A stretch of DNA of 64,000 nt, from the NCBI GenBank assembly GCA_948144175.1, contig CANXME010002068.1:1736001-1800000 (forward strand), in the 5' to 3' direction. The notes under the pieces are model-generated. The model was given only the letters and a program-made list of their open reading frames with translations, had not been told where the DNA came from and did not search any database. Within the stretch, counting starts at the first letter, position 1. Each line of letters starts with the position of its first letter. The position numbers and the translations under genes were made by a program. The DNA is from Closterium sp. NIES-65. Lineage: Eukaryota > Streptophyta > Zygnematophyceae > Desmidiales > Closteriaceae. Below, piece by piece: positions 9,032-19,621 of the stretch.

Positions 9032-9573
9032 GGCAGTGGGGGTGGCACTGAGTAGGTGTGTTGTGAATGTGATGCTCTTCCAGAGCTCATGGACTTCGTG
9101 AGTGCTACTTTATTATGTCATTGTAAATAACTTACCGGTAGCTCACAAAATAGTAACTGAAACAGGGTTGGCCTAAAACTACCCTGCTCAAATCAGGGTA
9201 GTGGTTGATTTACCCTGCTGCAAACAGGGTACGAAAAAATTTACCCTAGGGGTCGGGGTAAGGAGGGGCTGGAACCCTGATTTGTAAGGGTAGGCCTAAA
9301 CCAATTTTGGGCCCTGCTCGCCATCTAATACCGTACTACCGGTGCTCACTCTCCAGCGCGCACTTGTAAAGCAGACTCACAAGTCATTTTCAATGCAGTC
9401 ATTGGGTGGTGGTGCATGGCAGCAATCAAAGCTGTGTGCTTGCAGCAGCACCCCACCAAGCACAATGGATCATTCGGCATTGGGGTTGCTTGCTAGTGTG
9501 AGGCTGCAGTGTGTGCTTCAGCCCACACTACTCCTACCTGCCTCTTTTTCTGTGATTTGGGAATAGAACAGCA

Positions 9574-10282
9574 CAGGGCCTCAGATTCACTTTAAGGGTC
9601 GTCACCCCATCAGGGTCCCCCTGCGTGTTAACTCTGATTTTCAGTGTCCCAAAATTAAAAAAGGCTGAAATGTCAGTGTTGCGATTTTTTAAAGCCTGAT
9701 GCATCAGTGTACCTTTTGGAAAAACACTGACTCTATTTTAAAGTCCTACTTCTAGATGGCAGAAACGGTGGATGGGCTGGGCGGTGTGGAGGATGGCACG
9801 GTGCTTGCCAGCACAGCCCAAACCTAACGCATCGCACATGATGGGTACGGGGCAGGAACCTTGGCAGCCCGCCAGCACCACATGTCTGCCACATTCGGAT
9901 TCGCCAACACTGGATGCTGCAGCGAAACGGCCCAATGGTGTGAGGCGCCCCGCCAAAAAAACACCTCTCAACGTGAACCTAAGGCAACATTTCTAAGGGT
10001 GGTCCCGCCACGGGTTGCCTACATACAGGGAATCTGAGATTCCCTGCAATTGCGGTCGAGGTGACATGTCACAGGTGAGATTCGCTTTCAGTGTCGGTTT
10101 CGTTACAACGTAGTGGCATCAGTGTACAACGGGAAAAAAACCTGAAATATCAGTGTGGCCAATAAAAAAACGCTGAAAGATCAGTCCTACAAAAATCCCA
10201 ACTCTGACTTTTCAGGGTAGCTTGAAAATCGGCTGCCAAAATCAGGAATTTCAGGGTTTTTTTCCTGATATCTGAGGCCCTG
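9574..10282. mobile_element. hAT-N3: 709-bp non-autonomous hAT element
   Basis: Inverted ends CAGGGCCTCAGAT (9574) and its complement ending at 10282, flanked by exact 8-bp duplications GAACAGCA (9566-9573 and 10283-10290). The subterminal parts are dense in ATCAGTGT and CAGGGT words. The short open frames inside (for example around 9738-9996) have no recognisable motif and are not called. Confidence 0.87.
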
Positions 10283-10365
10283 GAACAGCAGTTTAGTGCC
10301 CCAGTTGGGTAGATGTGCCCTGTGATCATCTGTAAATCTTTGTGCTTTTCATGAAAAAAAATGTT

Positions 10366-10498
10366 CTTTCACTGGTCAATTCTCCGTTGTTCGCTTGCTG
10401 TGAAAAGTTTGGGTAGAGTTGACCAGTGAAAGTTTTGCTGCAAAACTTGTATACTTAAGCAAACGGACAACGGAGTGTACTTTCACTGGTCAATTCTC
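10366..10498. repeat. Compact repeat cluster upstream of the host gene
   Basis: An 18-base word, CTTTCACTGGTCAATTCT, occurs at 10366-10383 and 10480-10497, with an inverted partial copy at 10416-10432. Between the direct copies, 10382-10398 (CCGTTGTTCGCTTGC core) is inverted at 10459-10475. It may be a small foldback element or a regulatory array; I cannot decide which. Confidence 0.55.
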
Positions 10499-10500
10499 AC

Positions 10501-11041
10501 AGCCTTCTGGCTGGAGTGAGTGATGTGACAAGGAGGGTGGTACTGTACGTACAGTAGCCACACCACAGCTTCACCAGCGCACAGCATAACAATAGCATTC
10601 CCCTCGCCATCACTCAGCGCCCATTGCGCCAGAAGCTGCACGTACCTCCGCACACCACCGCCCCTTTCCCTGGGGTGCAACCACCCTGTACCTCCATCCC
10701 TCCATCCTTCTCCGCCCGTCGTCTTCTCCGCACGACCGTTGCGGAGCCCGTTTCCCACCTCATTCCACCCCTGCCCTTCCGCCGTCCGCGCGTCGCGCAG
10801 GGGGCGGGCTCAGCGCCGCCGACAGCCGCCGCCGCAGAACGCGGAGCTGGATATGGAGGCGTCGCGTCGCGTGCTGGCAGCCGTGCGGGGATCACGGGCG
10901 GGGCTGTCGCGCGGGGCGCGGGAGCGACTGGGATACGGTGGGTGTGCATCGACGAATCTCCAGAGTGAGCGCGAGAGGCGGTAGAGCGCGAGTGGTTCGG
11001 GAGTAGCATCCGATGCTGAGTCAGCAGCAGCAAGAGGGCGT
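10501..11041 (+). other. Upstream region of the host gene, no supported exon
   Basis: GC-rich and open in several frames on both strands. Promoter and first exon of the downstream gene probably lie here, but I found no exon that joins convincingly. A minus-strand frame at 10614-11120 has no motif. Confidence 0.35.
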
Positions 11042-12763
11042 GTGCAGCGCCATGCGAAGAGCATCCCTTCCAGAGACTTGCCGCGCTGCTGCTGCTGCTG
11101 CTGCCGTGCTTGCATGGCACGTTGCATTCTCACGATGACCACACGCCACGCCACGCCACACTTTGTTCCAGAGTCGTCAGAAGCTGCCTGTTTCTTGTGC
11201 CTTGTGCCGTGTGGTGCGTGGTGTGTGCATGCAGACGTGCTGAGTCTGTGCCATGGGCTGCGCTGCTGTGTGCTGCTGGACTACTGCTGCCCCTCCTCGC
11301 ATGACCTTGCTGCTCTGCTCACACACCTCAACCAGGTATGCCACTCGCTTACTCGCATGCTCACATGCTCGCATGGACTATGCACCATACTCCATTCACC
11401 ACACTCCATGCACCATACTCCATGCACCTCTGCCCCTCTTCTCGCTCCTTCTCCATGCTCACAGCGCGCTGAACCTTGCCGCATTGCCACTTACTGGTCC
11501 CACTCTCCTCCCTATCCGTCTGCCTTCTCCCTCTTCCGCATTGCCTTCTCTTCTCTTACTGATCATTCGCACTCTGCTGCAGGAGCTATCGCCTCTCCTC
11601 TCAGCCTCCTGCCGTGCCTTTCCAAACCATCAACACCATCACCAACAACATTGCTCTCACCATCATCCACCCCAGCAGTCATCCCCCCTCCCACACCCGC
11701 TCCCCCCCTCCTCCACCTCTGCTGTTCCCCCCACCGCCTCCCCTCCACCCGCCTTCTCGCCTGCCCCCAACCCCTCCTCGCCCTACACCCCCCACGCTCC
11801 CGCTCACCTCTTGCCGCTGTGCGATGCGGCGGTGGCAGCGGCAGCAGGGGACGTGGGCGTGGTGGAGATGGGCGGGGCGTGCTACCTGGTGCGCGTCACT
11901 GCACTGCACTGCCTGGCTGCACAGGCAGAGCGAGGGACACACACTGGTGCATTGGGGGCGCGGCCATTGTCGCCACTGCCAGTGCGGCTGCCACCAGTGC
12001 ACGATGAGGGCAAAGCGCCAAGCGTGGCAGCATGCACGGCACTGGGTGGCCTCTTACCCGTGCTGCCGCACATGCCGCCGCTGCTGCTTGCATGCCGCAA
12101 TGCGTCTCTGCAGGTGAACCGTGTGCAACCTGGATGATGATGGGCATGGGGACAGGATTAGTGGCAGGGAGTATGAGAGTGTTGTGTTGTGGGTAGTGAG
12201 TGCTGTACGTCAAGTGCTTGCAGCCATTTCCGCGGCTCAGCTTAGCCAAGTGGGCTGTCTGCAGTCCTGAGTTGACTTCTTCCTACACTGCCTGCCAGCC
12301 ATGCATGCATGCACATGTGCAAGTGTGCCCTCACTAATGCTCTCCCACTTGACCACTGTGTCATTCCATCCACTCTCTGCGTGTTTGCCATGTGAATGCT
12401 CATGCGAGCACTCATTCGAACGCTAATGTAAACACTCATGCGCATGCTTGTCTGCATTTGCCATCACACGTGCAGGAGGTGCCACCCGCTGACGCCCAGG
12501 CAACTCTCACCCACCTCCTCTCATTCGTCCTCAACCTCCTTGCCCCACCCATAGCTCTCGCCACCACACCCACACACCCCTCTCACCAACCGCCGCTGCA
12601 GCAGCAGCAGGGTGCGTGGGAAACAGCAGCAGCAGCGGCGGCAGAGGAGGGGAGAGGAGGAAACGAGAGGGTGGGGGAACCAGGGGGTGGGGAGCGTGCA
12701 GATGATGATGGGTTTGTACGAGTCGGCAAGCCCAGGAGAAAGGCCAGGCGATGGCAGCAGCAG

Positions 12764-12804
<41 letters not shown>

Positions 12805-14954
12805 ACAGGAGAGGTTGCATGGGGATAATGGATGTTGTAGCAGAACAGGAGGAGTTGGGGAGGATGGAGAATGCAGGGGCAGTAATTGTGGTGTTGGGAG
12901 GGCGACAGGGGGCGGCAGAGGAGCAGTGGTGGTGATGCAGGGTGATGCGGCGTTGAGGGCATGCCATGTGGCCCTGCCCACTGTTAATGGGTGAGTGCTA
13001 GTGCCGCATATACAGCTCTTCCCCCACGCTCCCACTAACAAACGCACAGCCACACGCACGCACGCACACGCACACACATGCACCCGTACGCGCCATGTGC
13101 CGTGCCCCACACCCCCCCCCCCCCCCCCCCCCCCCGCGGCCGTGCATAGGTGTTCTTGCAAGCCAGTTAAAATACATCCGCTCTCTTTTTCCTCCAGTCT
13201 TCCCTTGCCGTTTTGTCCTTTTCTCCAAACGGCCAGGTTGCTTCACTGTTTCTTGCTTCTCAACACCAGCACTGCCATCTAGAGCTGATAACCACTGCTT
13301 CCTGTTACCCTCCATCAAGTCAAATCCCCTCAACTTCCCTATGTCCCGTACCATCCCTGCCCCTCCATCTCTCATCCTGCATGTGCCCTCCCCTGTTACC
13401 CACCCCCCCCCACCCCCGCCCCCACCCCCCAGCTGGCTGTTGGGTTACCCCGTGGTGTATCTGCTGCCCGCCCTGCACTCCTCACCTCAGCCGTTCCCGT
13501 CAGAGCAGCCAGCAGTGCCGCCCGGTGAAGCCATGGCTCGCTGCCTTGCTGCCACACCGCTCTCCGTGCTCTCTGTCTCCGCTGCCTGGTGCGTGCCGTG
13601 TATTGCTGTGCTCTGTGGCATGATGTGACGTGGCATGATGTGACGTGGCATGTTGTGACGTGGCATGATGTGACGTGGCATGATGTGACATGGCATGATG
13701 AGACATGGCATGATGAGACATGGCATGATGTGGCATGGCATGATGAGACATGGCATGATGTGATGTGGCATGATGTGACATGGCATGATGTGACATGGCA
13801 TGATGTGCTCCCTTTGTTACCTCATAGAACCACACCCATCCCACTGCATGGCATCGCATAACTCCTATCCTATGTGAGCTCCTCCCATCATGATGCCTGC
13901 CACCGCATGCCACCGTACTGCACCGCATCTATTGAGTCGTTGCTCGGTCCCCCACAACAGCAGTGCAGGGGAAAAAGGCATCGAAGGGTCAAGGCCGCAT
14001 GATTCACAGCAGCATGGCTCCCTCCTTCCCACCAACACCCACACACACGAGCTTCTCAGGTGAAGTCGCCGCCTGAATCTTCAACCCACACCCCATTCAC
14101 CAAGCACCGAGTCTTTAGGCATGCATGGCTGTTCAGTTCCGTGCATGTGTGTAGCTGCCTCCTCTATGCTGCTGCATGGGCACTAGTTTTGAGGCGCCTC
14201 AAAACTAGCCCATTGAGTGTGCACCGAGTGTTGGCATGCACGGCTGTTCCGTGCAGACTCCATTGTGTGGCCTCTGCCTCCTCTATGTTGCATTGGTGCT
14301 CGTGTGTCACCCATTCACTTGGACACTCACTTGTTGCGCTCCAAACAGCTGCCCCCAGCACCCGAACCGCAGGCATCACCATCAGCAGCCAAAGACCTCA
14401 CACCATCACGCACTCCTCTCCTTCCCACCCCTCTCTTTCCCATCCCTCTTTCTTTCCCACTTCTCCCCACCCGCCTTCCACCCCCCTCCCGTCTCCCCCC
14501 GGACCCCCACTGCAGGTTCTCCGTCCCATCCTTCTTGCTGTCTGCTCCAGACTCACCACCCCCACACCTGCACCACCCCTGGCTGCACTCACTCCTCACA
14601 GCCCTCCAATCAAGAGTCGCCAGCTGTCCCAGTGCACGAGATGGAGCGCCTAACGAGGTAGTTGAATCGGAGGATGGCAGGAGGGACAGTGGGGGAAGTG
14701 GGGGCAGTGAAGGCAATACCCTGGGAGTGCCGAATGGCAGTGTGGGGGGTGCTGCTGCTGCTGCTGCTGCATCATGCAGCGTGCAAGAAGAAAGGATGAC
14801 CACGAGCTGTTGTACTGGGGCTATCGTGTGCCAGGCGTGGCATGAGAAGCAGCAGGAGGCTCGCGCTGGGAAGAGGCACAGCAGTGCCTGGTGGTGCTGG
14901 GAGCAGCTGAGAGTGGCTGTAAATCCTGCTGAGACATCGGCAGTAGTTTTGTAG
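11042..14954 (+). CDS. Spliced host gene, UPF0739/C1orf74-like (DUF4504), 5' end uncertain
   Basis: Five segments join in phase with GT-AG introns: 11042-11335, 11583-12113, 12476-12990, 13433-13588 and 14516-14954 (stop TAG 14952-14954), 644 codons as modelled. Scattered motifs resemble the UPF0739/C1orf74 family: LRCCVLLDYCCPSSHDLAAL in the first segment, GYPVVYLL then CLAATPLSVLSVSAAW across the 13588/14516 splice, FSVPSFLL directly after, and a C-terminal LRVAVNPAETSAVVL. Family members are usually near 270 residues. The extra length here is low complexity: Pro/His/Ser-rich 11600-11800, an Ala and Gln stretch 12600-12800, and Gly/Ser/Ala near 14690-14780. Family function is not established. 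No in-frame ATG with good context was found for the true start, so an upstream exon is likely. Family assignment is from memory of motifs and tentative; gene status is firmer. Confidence 0.55.
12755..12801 (+). repeat. CAG repeat encoding poly-Gln in the host gene
   Basis: About fifteen CAG units, interrupted once by CAC, read as Gln in the third exon. A length-variable microsatellite is expected. Confidence 0.85.
13112..13135 (+). repeat. Poly-C run in host-gene intron
   Basis: About 24 consecutive C in the intron between 12990 and 13433. A second C-rich tract, broken by A and G, lies at 13402-13430 just before the acceptor AG. Confidence 0.85.
13616..13807 (+). repeat. 15-bp minisatellite in host-gene intron
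   Basis: Twelve full copies and one partial copy of a unit close to TGGCATGATGTGACG, with substitutions mainly at the GTGACG end. It lies near the 5' end of the intron 13589-14515. Frames across it (Trp-His-Asp or His-Ala-Met-Ser repeats) are not genes. Confidence 0.9.
14105..14300. repeat. Imperfect direct duplication flanking a 26-bp perfect palindrome
   Basis: Two related copies of about 75 bp start with CACCGAGT at 14105 and 14222. Between them, 14183-14208 is a perfect palindrome (left half CTAGTTTTGAGGC), extended by ATGGG/CCCAT on either side after a 2-base offset. All of this is within the last intron of the host gene. Confidence 0.75.
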
Positions 14955-15433
14955 GGCTGTGTACTGGTAACAACACCAGACTGTTCGTATCAGATTCACC
15001 CCTTTGAAGTTATTCTTTCAGATCTACCGTGTTTGGCCACGCAATGTTCTTTTACTTGAAGGTTCAGGTGGATACGCAATAGCAGAACTTCCAGACCAGC
15101 TACAGTATTAAGGTGTGGGGGGGAGAGGGTAGGGGGGAGGGGAGGTATGCCCTAAGCCAATTCGGGGTTCCATGGAACTAACAAAATCACACACACAAGC
15201 ATTCAAAGAAAGGGTCTAAAACCAGCCCTTAAGCAAACACAACTGGGCTAAGAAGAACCCAACAATTTCCGGCAAACAACGAAAATGCCCTTCAAAGCTC
15301 TTGGGCACGAGTGATTAACGCTTCTTCTGTGTCGTAACATCAGACTGTAAACGAGGCGAACTACAGCGCAGCAATGGCGAGTCAACCGTGGAGGTTGACA
15401 GAAAAGGTAACAGACGGAGGTTACGCGAAGGTC
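14955..15433. other. Host-gene 3' flank and start of the Copia-6 5' LTR; junction not located
   Basis: No gene seen. A G-rich tract lies at 15115-15150. The sequence left of the gypsy duplication must be the first part of the Copia-6 LTR, because the LTR resumes right of the gypsy at 39824. Its left boundary cannot be fixed without the matching 3' LTR, which is outside the window. Confidence 0.5.
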
Positions 15434-16126
15434 AAAGGTGTTATGAGTTGTCAAAGAGAGTGCGCAGGTAAATGAATAACGAGGCTGTGACCAGGGGTTT
15501 TTTTATCAGTGTAATTTACTCTGTTTCTCTGAAAATCAGAGTGGTTTTTGGGGGGTCACTCTGTACCTCCTGGGTAAATATTTTGAGAGTTACTTGTTCT
15601 CTGATCAGTCAGGGTTTTTGTCTAAGTTCACTCTAGAGTGCCTGTGTTACTTTCCCGGATAGTGAGATTACTCTGTACAGGGGATACATGTACCCCCGAA
15701 CCCCCACGTCCCCCCTTATCCCCTCGTTGCCGGTTTTGACCGGAGCGCAGGGATATCAGCCTTGGTTCGCTCGTGTGTTGGCACTACCTGAGGTTCTGAT
15801 TGGCCGGTATGGCATATTTCGTGCCAGCGCACGCATTTGGCCACCCACCAGATACATCGCTGGCTTTGCGTACCCCGTCAGCAATGAACAACTCCTACTT
15901 TCGGGCATGATACGGCAGCTTCCTTTGGTGCGATGCTTTCGTGCGCGGCCCGCACGATCACACATGTTGCTCGGCTGACAGACGGGGTCACCACCAAACC
16001 CCATCCTGTCCTCCCATTCTGTTTCTTCCCACTGCACTACTCTTCAACGTTTCAGTATAGCGAGTGTGTAGTGGGCTTCTCCAGCCACAGCCCCTCCTCC
16101 TGCACCTTTTTTGTGCCGTCATTACC

Positions 16127-18881
16127 ATGGATACTAGCGACGCTGATGGAGACGCGGCTGATCCCGACGACAGGCCGACATGTAGCACACCCCCTGCGAC
16201 TAGGCTTCAGTTCCTACGCTCTGTGCGTGAGGATTACGTTCGCGATGAAGAGGCGCTGGGCGATGGCGGTACCGAATGGATGCGACGTACACGCAACGAA
16301 TCTGGCGACATGGTAGATGCGAACGACGATTGTTGTCAATCTCCGCGCCCGATGAATGACGCTGCTGAGTCAGACGGTGTTGAGGAGTGGATCGCCTCGC
16401 CGCGAAACGAGGTTGCTGCAGAGCCAGCTGCAACGGTTGCAACGGAGCTTGTCGATGCGGCCACTACTGAGTCGACTGGTTCAGTCGCTGCAAAGAAGCG
16501 ACGATTAACGCAGCAGGTTTTACAGTGGGGAACACCGCCGCCGAAGCCTGTCGCTCCACCTCCCCGTCCTACCCCACCCCCCATTCGTCCCCTTTCAGAC
16601 GAGGAGAAGAAGGAGAAGGCCTACCGGAAGGCGCAGAAGAGCTACACGTCTGATTGGCTACCGAAGTTTGACTGGCTGATTCTGGACAGGACCCCTGAGG
16701 GTGACCCGTGTCTGCGCTGCAGTGTCTGCACCGAGCACGGGAAGGACAACGCGCGTTACGGTCGCAATGGCGCTGGCGGTCGTGATCTGCAGATCGGGTC
16801 GATGCGGTGGCACGAGAACAGCGCGAAGCACGAGGACGCGATGAACAAGCAGGCGAACCTTCTGCAGAAAATAGCCGACCAGAAGAAAATTGAAGACTTC
16901 GCGAAGGGAGATCCAGAAGCCTGTCGTGTCGCGGTACTAATGCGAGCCATGCGATTTGTGTGCCGTACCGATACACCCATCCACATGTACCCACAGATCG
17001 TGCAGCTTCTCGCAGAGGAGGGGGTCGCCAACATACCGCGACAGAGCTATGGAGTGTACATCACACAGTGAGTCGTTGTCTCTGTTGTTCTTGAAGCAGC
17101 CGGTTATGTTTATGTATGCTAATGCGTTGTGCTATATGTCTGCGCAGGTACGGTTTCTCCGAGATGGCCAGGGCTCTCACCGTGTATCTGACCAGAGAAC
17201 AATTGCGCCACCTCCACGCCTCGCCCTTCATCGGCATCATGTGCGACGAGAGTACCGATCGAGCCCGTGGCAAACACATGATTGTGTTTGTCACGTTCCT
17301 CAAGAACAGTGTGGTTGTAACCGAGTTCCTCGTGTTACTTACCGTACAGCAGTGTGATGCGGCATCGCTCATGAACGCACTGCTCCAGCATCTCGAGACG
17401 GTGGGCATCGACTTGCAGAAGATTTCAGGAATGTCCACGGACGGCGCGGCAGTGATGATCGGGGGCACGTCCGGCCTCGTCACACGACTGCGAGTCCACG
17501 TTCCCCACCTTGTCGGCTGCCACTGCATTGCGCATCGGTACGTGTGTTTTGCCTGCGAAATAGAGTGTCTGGTTAAACGTTATTTTGTGTTTCCAACTTA
17601 TTCATGAAACGATCTTATTCATTGTTTTTAAGTTTTGCGTGCAGTGAAGCACTTGCTGTGAAGGAGACTGCCGGTGACGAGCGGTTCAAAGACTTTGGGA
17701 TGGTAGACAAGGCCATCCGTGCAGTTGGCGAGATCGTGGGGAGATCCACGCCATGGTACGAGAGGTTCAAAGAGCTCCAACTCGTGATCCACAGCACCAA
17801 CCTCGAGCATCAGGGACTGTTCGACGTGCGCTGGCTCTCCCGTGCTGACGCTGTCAACCGTCTTGTCAAAATTCTGGGGTCGGCAATCGTGCTTTTCCTG
17901 GAGTACAATCACAAGATCGCCGCGGTTGTGAAGACCCTGAAATTTCATTTTTGTCTGTACTTCCTGGCAGACATTTTGGGGGAGTTGAACTCCCTGAATC
18001 GTTTCTTCCAACGACGCAAGGTAAATGAGGCCTAAAAGGCTTGTTGATACACACGTTTAACCGTGTTCATTATTATTTTTAACGCAGAGACTAACAAAAA
18101 AAAATACCCCGTGTCGACCCGGCAGGTGGAGGTGACGCAAGTCACAGAGGAGGTCGACCGTGTGGTCTCCCTCATCGAGCACCGCTACATCGACTACGAG
18201 GGTGCTTTCGGGGCGGGTCTGAGCACCCACTTGTCTCCATTCATGGCACGTCTCAAGAACGGGGACAACAAGGTGAAGGTGGACGGTGTGGACGCTAGCG
18301 GCCGGCCCGTTAGGCACACCTTCGAGCTCAGCGAGTTGCCGGACAAACAGCACAAGTTCGGCGGGTCCCTGGCAGATTGCGTGAAGATGGGCAAGGCGTT
18401 CGCCCGTGAGGTAGTGTACAACCTGAAGCACCGCATGCGAGATCTTCGTCGAATGGGCGGCATGAAACTGTTCAAGGTGGACAAGTGGCCATCGAATCCG
18501 GACACGCGTGCGAGACGATGTGCCACATGGCTCCGTGAGAACTCACAACTCTTCAGCCACCAGCTGCCAGGTATTTGGACATCAAATTTCGATCTTTTTT
18601 GTTTTTTTTTTTCCTAAAATGCCTGTCGTAAATGTCTAACGAAAGTTCCCGTTCAAAGAAATGCCTCTGCTGTTCGTACTGTGTTGGCAGGATTCGACCT
18701 GCGGGCAGCCGAACTAGAACTGAAAACTTTCTGCCACATCATGAAGACGCACCACGAGGACGAGGACTTTTACCAGGCGCTGACGAACATGCTGAGGTCA
18801 CGCGATTGGCCGCGAAGTTACCCCAACATCATGACCCTGTGGCAGGCGTTGGCCGTCCTGCCACTCAGCACTGTCGAATGA
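16127..18881 (+). CDS. hAT transposase (ZNF862-like), five exons, C-terminal motif lost
   Basis: ATG in ACCATGG context. Exons 16127-17067, 17148-17537, 17645-18020, 18126-18570 and 18691-18881 join in phase (780 codons). The N terminus is acidic and Pro-rich. A zinc-finger-like segment (WLPKFDWL, CLRCSVC, then a His-X-H pattern) lies near residues 180-245. The catalytic domain begins at GIMCDESTD, followed by GMSTDGAAVMIG and the hAT signature CHCIAHR at the exon 2/3 junction, then FDVRWLS. The last exon holds the dimerisation motif YPNIMTLWQALAVLPLSTVE but stops there. In hAT proteins a CER-X-FS block normally follows. Here that block is missing, and the conserved tail (TTLNDTRLTELMSIHML to 19105) continues in the next frame, so a small deletion with frameshift has truncated the protein. 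It may be inactive. Confidence 0.85.
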
Positions 18882-19105
18882 GCTGGCAGCGCACGACTCT
18901 CAACGACACGCGGCTCACTGAACTCATGAGCATCCACATGCTCGACTACAACGTGGAGTGGCCAGATGTCGTGGACATCTGGCGCAAGCACAAGAAGAGG
19001 CGGCCGACAAAATCCCCAGCACCCTTCCAACCAGCGGCTGACAGGAAGAAGCCTGAGTCCAGTGCGGACGACGAGGAAGAGGCTGACGTGGCAGAGTTTG
19101 ATTGA
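18882..19105 (+). pseudogene. Frameshifted C-terminal tail of the hAT transposase
   Basis: Read from the ATG at 18879 this encodes about 75 residues: a tail with RTTLNDTRLTELMSIHML, a basic KHKKRRPTK patch and an acidic end (DDEEEADVAEFD). It matches the position of the hAT C-terminal segment but is one frame off the upstream exon. Confidence 0.7.
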
Positions 19106-19621
19106 GCTGTAGTAGTAGGATAGGATAGGACATTGTGTACATCGTGTCTAAGAATTATACTTGTAACATTTTTAACTATGCAACAGCACAAAAACAAACG
19201 CGTACACACACAACAGGGTAAACGAAAAAAGTACTCTGAGGTGCCAGGGTTTTTAAACGGAAAGCCTGTGTTACACTGACATTTAAGAGGAAGGCTCGCC
19301 AAACACTCTGAATTTCAGAGTACAGCCAAAAACGCCTCTGGAAACCAGTGTACTCTAAAACGAAAAAAAACCCCTGGCTGTGACTGAATGAACTGAGAAT
19401 ACAATGAATGCACAGACTAATGTAGGGCTAGCCTAGCTAGGAGGGAACCTCGGACGAGCGAGGTTGGGTGCAGGTTTGGCGATGGGAAATGCCGAAGGCG
19501 ACGCGAGGAGCCTCGGCAGCGTTGAAATTGGCTGAACGTGCGAAGTCTGAAAATCGGGTTGTACGCGAAGCAGTCAACCCCGATAAGGAATTTGGGGAAA
19601 TTCCTTACACTACCCCCCCCC

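Larger units (their letters stand above)
919..9316. mobile_element. hAT-N1: non-autonomous hAT element, split by three later insertions
   Basis: The ends form an inverted repeat, CAGGGCCCAAAAT at 919 and its complement ending at 9316. An exact 8-bp target duplication CTCGCCAT lies at 911-918 and 9317-9324. The CAGGG terminus and 8-bp duplication are hallmarks of the hAT superfamily. Subtracting the inner hAT-N2, Copia-1 and their duplications leaves about 0.8 kb without a transposase, so the element would need one in trans. Its subterminal parts (919-1250 and 9160-9316) carry many short copies of TCAGGGTA/TACCCTGA in both orientations, the arrangement expected of hAT transposase binding sites. 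Confidence 0.85.
15492..19376 (+). mobile_element. hAT transposon, 3885 bp, with a spliced transposase gene
   Basis: Starts CAGGGGTTTTTTTAT and ends with the complement of CAGGGGTTTTTTTT. The 8-bp duplication GCTGTGAC is exact at 15484-15491 and 19377-19384. The other gypsy LTR (near 39583-39600) has the same sequence with a single GCTGTGAC and no insert, an internal empty-site control. Subterminal regions 15492-15680 and 19210-19376 carry repeated ACTCTG/CAGAGT and ATCAGTGT words. Confidence 0.95.
15439..19609 (-). repeat. Gypsy 3' LTR, interrupted by the hAT transposon
   Basis: Outer parts 15439-15491 and 19385-19609 make a 278-bp LTR (element strand starts TGTAAGGAATTTCC, ends CTCATAACA). 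The polypurine tract is at 19610-19632 on the minus strand (CTTAAGGGGGGGGG core). Confidence 0.92.

Noticed and set aside
10614..11120. Minus-strand frame of 168 codons upstream of the host gene
   Set aside because: No motif, Ser/Ala/Gly composition, and it overlaps the probable 5' part of the plus-strand gene.
13616..13807. Regular short repeats resembling a CRISPR array
   Set aside because: Units are 15 bp and contiguous with no spacers, inside a eukaryotic intron.
13487..13928. Minus-strand frames with His-Ala-Met-Ser repeats
   Set aside because: They are the 15-bp intronic minisatellite read as protein.
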